Of a stretch of DNA of 10,573 nt, positions 6,813 to 10,573 are shown piece after piece (within the stretch, counting starts at the first letter, position 1; the number at the start of each line of letters is the position of its first letter). The stretch lies in contig JAIEOG010000202.1 in assembly GCA_019750655.1 (NCBI GenBank), positions 1 through 10,573 of the forward strand, in the 5' to 3' direction. The position numbers and the translations under genes are program-made. Source of the DNA: a bacterium (GTDB lineage Bacteria; Bdellovibrionota; FAC87; UBA2466). A model generated the notes under the pieces. The model did no database searches and had not been told where the DNA came from. It saw nothing but the letters and a program-made list of their open reading frames with translations.

Positions 6813-7271
6813 ATGCGACTGATTCAAACAGCTCTTTTGTTCTTGGCCCTATCGGGCGCCGCTTCGGCAGTACCAGAGCCCACGGCTGGGCCGGAGGTTT
6901 CTAAGTTTTCAGTTTCGTTCGAGCTGGGTGGCCCGGGCTATTACTATACGCTCTGGGGTTCTTACCGTCCGATAGAGTCCCTGGCAGTCAACGTAGGTTT
7001 GTCCGTCAGTGCTATCGTTGTCGTTCCGGTGACAGCTTCCTGGCTTCTGTTTGGACCGACACACCATTTAGAGATCTCGGGTGGCGGAGAGATCGTGGAT
7101 CCGGGCGCTCTATCCATTTTTGGTGCAAGCACAGGAATTGCTCCACTCTTTTCTGTCGGCTACCGCTATTGGGAACCGGGCGGTGGATTGGATTTCCGAG
7201 CGGCTGCCTATGTTCTCTTCGGAGCGAATGTGGTGGTCTGGCCAGGGATCTCGGCCGGCTATACATTCTAG
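6813..7271 (+). CDS. small exported protein, predicted outer-membrane beta-barrel
   Basis: No named family is recognised. Residues 1-19 form a signal peptide (MRL, a hydrophobic stretch, then SGAASA before VPEP). The mature part of about 133 residues alternates short aromatic/glycine strands and turns: FSVSFELGGPGYYYTLWGSY, then SLAVNVGLSVSA, FSVGYRYWEPGGGLDFRAA, and it ends in SAGYTF with a terminal phenylalanine, typical of proteins inserted by the BAM machinery. The size would suit a small barrel of about eight strands or a lipid-facing surface protein. ATG at 6813 has GGAGAG upstream that includes part of the thiolase stop codon (TAGGAG), with a gap of 9 nt, so it is probably co-transcribed with the thiolase. 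Any functional link to the thiolase is unclear. It converges on the PIN-like gene, with stops 22 nt apart and no obvious terminator between. Confidence 0.75.
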   Translation: MRLIQTALLFLALSGAASAVPEPTAGPEVSKFSVSFELGGPGYYYTLWGSYRPIESLAVNVGLSVSAIVVVPVTASWLLFGPTHHLEISGGGEIVDPGALSIFGASTGIAPLFSVGYRYWEPGGGLDFRAAAYVLFGANVVVWPGISAGYTF

Positions 7272-7293
7272 CTGGTGCGGGTCGCTAAGAAGG

Positions 7294-7779
7294 TTATTTA
7301 AGCGGTTTCTTTTTGATGTGGGCAACAGCTTCTTCTGGCGTCATTACAGAAATTTGCAAGGCTGCGAAAATCTGGTCTCGTTTGCCGCCGTCGATAAAGC
7401 TCGCGTTGTTCTGGGTTACGAAAATAGTGCGTTCGAGCGTGAGGTGTCTCAATAGGTGGTTCACGTCGTTGAGCTCCGACATGTTTAGCCGGTGAGTGTC
7501 TCTCATAGGAAATATTACGGCTGCGATCTGCCCGAACCGAGCGGTTGCTTTGGGATCTCTTTTTGGAAGCGCGCGTTTTTTTCCGCCCCAAACGTTTTTC
7601 TCTTCTCTGCCGGGCAGAGCTCCCATCCAAGGGTTGTGTGCTGCGGGTAAAGGGTCCGCGCGGTCTACCTCGAGGATTTCTATTTTTCCTTCAATTTGCC
7701 ATGCCTTCAATGTCGAAAGCGCAGGAGAGAGGGAGTGTTCCCTCATGAGTCCACTGTCTAAAGTTAGTTTATAGACCAC
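7294..7779 (-). CDS. PIN-like domain protein, possibly catalytically degenerate
   Basis: 161 residues from GTG. The start shows KLTLDSG (Asp8), as in the first strand of PIN-like nucleases (KLxLDTN). The C-terminal half has ELNDVNHLLRHLTLERTIFVT (Asp105) and then TPEEAVAHIKK, matching the usual NDVxDALHLxxA...FVTxD...TPEE pattern of VapC-like and related PIN proteins. The acid that normally follows FVT is replaced by Asn (FVTQNN), and the usual DTN is DSG, so activity may be lost or altered. An insert rich in Gly, Lys and Arg lies near 55-80. GTG at 7779 is preferred: GAGGGG (7786-7791) lies 6 nt upstream and the domain begins right there. An ATG at 7836, also with a GAGGG upstream, would add 19 residues and overlap the preceding gene. 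No antitoxin-like gene is adjacent. Family call is from remembered motifs. Confidence 0.55.
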   Translation of the reverse strand: MVYKLTLDSGLMREHSLSPALSTLKAWQIEGKIEILEVDRADPLPAAHNPWMGALPGREEKNVWGGKKRALPKRDPKATARFGQIAAVIFPMRDTHRLNMSELNDVNHLLRHLTLERTIFVTQNNASFIDGGKRDQIFAALQISVMTPEEAVAHIKKKPLK

Positions 7780-7801
7780 GGGCCGCCCCTCTGTATTTTC
7801 G

Positions 7802-8005
7802 TTACACAGCCGCCAGTTTGAACTTCGCGTTTGCATTCAAAACCCTCTTTCCTGCGATTCCCATAAGTAAAAAAAGAAAGGTGAATGTCGAAGGAATCCA
7901 AAGCACTATTTTCTGTGAATGAGCTGCACCGCTTACCATTGAGACGATGAGCGCAATGACTAAAAGGTAGGACATACTCGAGAACACTACAGGGAACTTA
8001 TTCAT
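7802..8005 (-). CDS. small two-helix membrane protein, unknown function
   Basis: 67 residues with two hydrophobic segments: about residues 5-27 (VVFSSMSYLLVIALIVSMVS) and 34-51 (IVLWIPSTFTFLFLLMGI), joined by a short polar AHSQK turn, with a basic C-terminal tail (GKRVLNANAKFK). Both ends probably face the cytoplasm by the positive-inside rule, because Lys lies before the first helix and Lys/Arg after the second. ATG at 8005 is chosen over a GTG at 8011 because GAGAG (8011-8015) lies 5 nt before the ATG and would overlap the GTG. The PIN-like gene follows 22 nt later, so the two are probably one transcript. The gene is visibly more A/T-rich than the metabolic genes around it. It is short and no family was recognised, so confidence rests on the ribosome site and the clean two-helix pattern. 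Confidence 0.6.
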   Translation of the reverse strand: MNKFPVVFSSMSYLLVIALIVSMVSGAAHSQKIVLWIPSTFTFLFLLMGIAGKRVLNANAKFKLAAV

Positions 8006-8039
8006 AAACACTCTCAGACAGCATCTGATTTAGGGGGCC

Positions 8040-8068
8040 TTTATTTCGGCGGATCATGCGTTTAGCAA
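8040..8068 (-). promoter_or_regulatory. candidate promoter for the membrane protein/PIN-like pair
   Basis: On the minus strand TTGCTA (8063-8068; 4 of 6 to TTGACA) and AATAAA (8040-8045; 4 of 6 to TATAAT) are separated by 17 nt. Transcription would start near 8033 and give a leader of about 28 nt that carries the GAGAG ribosome site. The rest of the 199-nt gap 8006-8204 shows no gene, no clear terminator and no strong repeat. Confidence 0.3.
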
Positions 8069-8204
8069 GAGGCCCGATCTGCTTAGTCCGATAGGTAGTG
8101 GGTCCCCCAGTGAACTGAGCTCCTTAGAGGCGGTCTTGATTACAATGGCATACGCAGCGCAGGATAGATATCTAATTCGCCCGCACCCAGGGACTTTCGA
8201 ACCC

Positions 8205-8732
8205 TTACTGTACGGGGCAGCGGCTGTAGATTAGCCCTCGTAACCATGCGGCTTCATAGGTTTCGAGTCGGATCTTGTCCGTGCCGTTTTCCCAATCGAT
8301 TAAGAACAAATCATCATGATCGCCGGCAATGATATCCATCGGCGGCTGGGCCGTTCTTACCGAGGTAACCTTCGGATCCTGTTCAGAAGCTGTATAAATA
8401 GCATCGAAAAGTTCCTTGGTTTTGATGGGGGGCGTGATCGCTTTTGTCGTTTCTTTGAGCTTAACGCGGCCCTTTGTTTCGGTAACGATCACCCGATCGT
8501 TTAAGATCCTACATTCTTTGATGACGTCTGTTTTTGAGCCGCGATCGCCGATCGTGCGGTGGACGTAGTTCAACGCGTGGGTGGGGTTATCGTTCTTTGG
8601 TTTGCACTGTCCAACCCCTTGCGCTGTGGCATGGATGCCGCAGTATTCCCGCTTGCCGCAATCGGCTTTGGTTTGGCAGTCGACGGCAAGAACACCGGTG
8701 GAGACTAGACTGAATAATAGTAGTTTGCGCAT
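8205..8732 (-). CDS. small exported cysteine-containing protein, unknown function
   Basis: 175 residues. Residues 1-16 are a signal peptide (MRKLLLFSLVSTGVLA), with probable signal peptidase I cleavage before VDC; the sequence before the cysteine is not a lipobox. A short cysteine module follows, with C19, C25, C31 and C43 in the pattern C-x5-C-x5-C-x11-C, like the small disulfide repeats (CxxxxDCxxxxYC...GxC) common in secreted bacterial proteins. The rest is a mixed alpha/beta domain with no recognised family; it contains an acidic AGDHDDLFLIDWENG segment and one C-terminal cysteine pair partner candidate near the end (SRCPVQ). ATG at 8732 puts a basic MRK before the hydrophobic core; an in-frame TTG at 8738 would only add MR. 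No good Shine-Dalgarno is visible, and the start codon sits in a predicted hairpin loop. The gene starts 47 nt after icmF and may be read from it. Confidence 0.7.
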   Translation of the reverse strand: MRKLLLFSLVSTGVLAVDCQTKADCGKREYCGIHATAQGVGQCKPKNDNPTHALNYVHRTIGDRGSKTDVIKECRILNDRVIVTETKGRVKLKETTKAITPPIKTKELFDAIYTASEQDPKVTSVRTAQPPMDIIAGDHDDLFLIDWENGTDKIRLETYEAAWLRGLIYSRCPVQ

Positions 8733-8762
8733 CCGCAAACTTTAACACGCGAAATCCGCAAA
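8723..8762 (-). promoter_or_regulatory. inverted and direct repeats around the start codon of the exported-protein gene
   Basis: GTTTGCG (8723-8729) and CGCAAAC (8734-8740) are perfect 7-bp inverted arms around a 4-nt loop that contains the ATG (8730-8732). In mRNA this would form a hairpin with AUG in the loop. In addition ATCCGCAAA occurs twice in direct orientation, at 8731-8739 and 8754-8762, a shift of 23 bp (about two helical turns). Thus three CGCAAA half-sites lie within 40 bp. It could be an operator or a translational control hairpin; part of the match comes from the MRK codons and may be chance. Confidence 0.35.
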
Positions 8763-8779
8763 AGCCTGACGCGGCGGTG

Positions 8780-10573
8780 TCACATATTTCGCCGGTACTC
8801 GCCGCCGACTTCGTAGAGCGCGTGCGTCAACTCGCCGAGCGTGCAGACTTTGGCGGAGTCCATGAGCGCTTCGAAGATGTTTTTATTTTGCACGGCTGCC
8901 TGCTGCAGGTGTTTCTTCGCGGTATCGCGTGCTTTCGCGTCGCGCTCTTGCACTTCACGCACGGTGGAGATCTGCGCCTGCTTTTCTTCTTCTGTTGAAC
9001 GGATGACTTCTTTGGGCAGAATCGTCGGTGACCCTTTAGAAGAGAGGAAAGTGTTCACGCCGATGAGCGGGAACTTGCCTTCGTGTTTGAGGGTCTCGTA
9101 ATACAGCGACTCTTCTTGGATCTTCGAGCGCTGGTACATCGTCTCCATCGCGCCCAAGACGCCGCCGCGTTCTGTGAGGCGGTCGAACTCCTTGAGCACA
9201 GCTTCTTCAACCAAGTCTGTTAGCTTCTCGAGGATAAACGAACCTTGGAGCGGGTTTTGGTTCTTCGCGAGTCCCAGCTCGTGGTTGATGATCAGCTGAA
9301 TCGCCATCGCGCGGCGGACGGATTCTTCCGTCGGCGTGGTGATGGCTTCGTCGTACGCATTCGTGTGCAGGGAATTGCAGTTGTCGAATACGGCATACAA
9401 AGCCTGCAGCGTCGTGCGGATATCGTTGAAATCGATCTCCTGCGCGTGCAGGGAGCGTCCCGAAGTCTGGATATGGTACTTCAGCTTCTGGCTACGGGAG
9501 TTGCCGTTGTAAATCAGTTTCAAAGCGCGCGCCCAGATGCGGCGGGCCACGCGGCCAATGACGGCGTATTCGGGATCCAGGCCATTCGAGAAGAAAAACG
9601 AAAGATTCGGCGCGTAATCATCGACCTTCAAACCGCGCGAACGGTAGTACTCCATGTACGTAAAACCGTTAGCCAGCGTGAATGCCAGCTGCGATATCGG
9701 GTTCGCGCCGGCTTCGGCGATATGGTAGCCCGAGATCGAAACGGAATAGAAATTCTGCACCTTGTGGTGGATGAAGTATTCCTGCACGTCGCCCATCATT
9801 CTCAGGGCGAATTCCGTCGAGAAAATGCAGGTGTTCTGCGCTTGGTCTTCTTTCAGGATGTCTGCCTGAACGGTGCCACGCACGCGTGCGAGGGTGTCTT
9901 GCTGGATCTTGCGGTAAACATCCGCCGGCAGTACTTGGTCGCCGGTGATCCCCAGGAGCGTGAGGCCTAGCCCGTCGTTTCCATCGGGTAATTCGCCATG
10001 ATACGCCGGCGCCTTGGTGCCGCGGGCTTTGAAGAACTCGGCCTTTTTCTTCTCGACTTCTTTCGTGAGGCCGTTCTCTTGAATGTATTTCTCGCATGCT
10101 TGATCGACGGCCGCATTCAGGAAGAACGCCAGGATAATCGGTGCCGGGCCGTTGATTGTCATCGAGACGGAAGTGGCCGGGTGGCAGAGATCAAACCCGG
10201 AATAGAGCTTCTTGGCATCGTCCAAGCAGCAAACGGAAACCCCGGCATTGCCAATCTTTCCGAAGATATCCGGCCGAACGGCTGGGTCTTCACCGTACAA
10301 GGTCACAGAGTCGAAAGCCGTCGATAAACGGCGCGCGGGCATGTCTTTGGAGACATAGTGAAAGCGTTTGTTCGTACGCTCCGGAGCTCCTTCGCCCGCG
10401 AACATGCGCGTGGGATCTTCGCCCTCGCGTTTGAGCGGAAACACACCTGCGGTGTAAGGGTATTCACCCGGCACGTTTTCTAAGAGCACCCAGCGCAAGA
10501 TCTCGCCCCAAGCTTCAAACGGGGGCAGGGCGACTTTGGGCACTCGGGTATGGCTCAACGACTCACTGAACGC
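8780..10573 (-). CDS. icmF: isobutyryl-CoA mutase fused type IcmF, C-terminal mutase part (5' end outside the window)
   Basis: Adenosylcobalamin-dependent mutase that interconverts isobutyryl-CoA and n-butyryl-CoA. The frame is open to the window edge; the visible 597 residues are the linker end and the substrate-binding TIM barrel. IcmF proteins of about 1,090 residues carry a B12-binding and a MeaB-like GTPase domain before this part, which would lie off the edge. The segment YPYTAGVFPLKREGEDPTRM (residues 38-57), RLSTAFDSVTLYG (82-94), SVSMTINGPAP (135-145), NFYSVSISGYHIAEAGANP with His284 (274-292) and KYHIQTSGRSLHAQEIDFND (365-384) match IcmF closely. At the position of the methylmalonyl-CoA mutase arginine (EFMVRNT) it has Gln246 in EDQAQNT, the isobutyryl-CoA-type residue. 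A segment at about 168-230 (GELPDGNDGLG...DQVLPADVY) is present as in the longer IcmF branch. It ends in GGEYRRNM. TTG at 10558 is not a real start, since conserved ESLS precedes it. Confidence 0.93.
   Translation of the reverse strand, partial: AFSESLSHTRVPKVALPPFEAWGEILRWVLLENVPGEYPYTAGVFPLKREGEDPTRMFAGEGAPERTNKRFHYVSKDMPARRLSTAFDSVTLYGEDPAVRPDIFGKIGNAGVSVCCLDDAKKLYSGFDLCHPATSVSMTINGPAPIILAFFLNAAVDQACEKYIQENGLTKEVEKKKAEFFKARGTKAPAYHGELPDGNDGLGLTLLGITGDQVLPADVYRKIQQDTLARVRGTVQADILKEDQAQNTCIFSTEFALRMMGDVQEYFIHHKVQNFYSVSISGYHIAEAGANPISQLAFTLANGFTYMEYYRSRGLKVDDYAPNLSFFFSNGLDPEYAVIGRVARRIWARALKLIYNGNSRSQKLKYHIQTSGRSLHAQEIDFNDIRTTLQALYAVFDNCNSLHTNAYDEAITTPTEESVRRAMAIQLIINHELGLAKNQNPLQGSFILEKLTDLVEEAVLKEFDRLTERGGVLGAMETMYQRSKIQEESLYYETLKHEGKFPLIGVNTFLSSKGSPTILPKEVIRSTEEEKQAQISTVREVQERDAKARDTAKKHLQQAAVQNKNIFEALMDSAKVCTLGELTHALYEVGGEYRRNM

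Noticed and set aside
7255..7276. CCGGCT...AGCTGG stem near the convergent gene ends, as a terminator
   Set aside because: The stem has only 6-7 pairs including G-U pairs, lies across the stop codon, and is not followed by a T-tract.
7294..8005. Classic VapBC toxin-antitoxin module
   Set aside because: The upstream small protein is a two-helix membrane protein, not a DNA-binding antitoxin, and the PIN-like protein lacks part of the acidic motif.
8019..8080. GGGCCT/AGGCCC inverted repeat flanking the candidate promoter
   Set aside because: Six-base arms with a loop of over 30 nt are expected by chance and match no known operator pattern.
8186..8206. tRNA T-arm-like stretch (GGGTTCGAAAGTCCC on the minus strand), as a tRNA fragment or attachment site
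   Set aside because: The 5-bp T-stem does not pair properly, no acceptor or anticodon arm can be built around it, and no integrase or matching repeat is present.
9245..9970. 241-residue plus-strand frame opposite icmF
   Set aside because: The minus strand encodes a continuous, highly conserved mutase here; the plus frame shows no domain or ribosome site.

Overview
The window looks like a piece of a chromosome from a moderately GC-rich Gram-negative bacterium. A predicted outer-membrane barrel protein and exported proteins support a Gram-negative cell. The gene-dense layout and the enzyme set (IcmF-type mutase, glutaconate-type CoA-transferase) would suit a Bdellovibrionota/Oligoflexia-like or Myxococcota-like lineage. 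That assignment is a weak inference; no rRNA or other marker gene is present. No transposase, integrase, CRISPR array or tRNA was found.

Left block, minus strand, 5573 down to 1: a tightly packed five-gene operon. In transcription order it holds a YodT-like class III aminotransferase (4221-5573), a P5C/glutamate-semialdehyde-type aldehyde dehydrogenase (2661-4220), a second class III aminotransferase of GabT/acetylornithine type (1327-2658), and CoA-transferase subunits A (398-1351) and B (1-408, cut by the window edge). Junctions are 0 nt, 2 nt, a 25-bp overlap and an 11-bp overlap. The order amine removal, semialdehyde oxidation, CoA activation suggests breakdown of a diamino or omega-amino acid (ornithine, lysine, 5-aminovalerate or similar) to an acyl-CoA.

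Middle block, plus strand, 5619 to 7271: a thiolase read divergently from the operon across only 45 bp, followed 9 nt later by a small predicted outer-membrane barrel protein. The thiolase could supply the final cleavage of the acyl-CoA chain made by the operon. Neither divergent gene has a visible Shine-Dalgarno sequence, and both have a -10-like hexamer ending 6 nt before the ATG, so leaderless transcription is possible.

Right block, minus strand, 10573 down to 7294: the C-terminal mutase part of an IcmF-type isobutyryl-CoA mutase (8780-10573, 5' end outside the window), a small exported cysteine-containing protein (8205-8732), a 67-residue two-helix membrane protein (7802-8005) and a degenerate PIN-like domain protein (7294-7779). 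The last two stand out as accessory genes and are visibly more A/T-rich than the metabolic genes. An inverted repeat places the start codon of the exported-protein gene in a hairpin loop.

No gene-free stretch exceeds 300 bases. The longest, 8006-8204, holds a candidate promoter and nothing else that could be supported.
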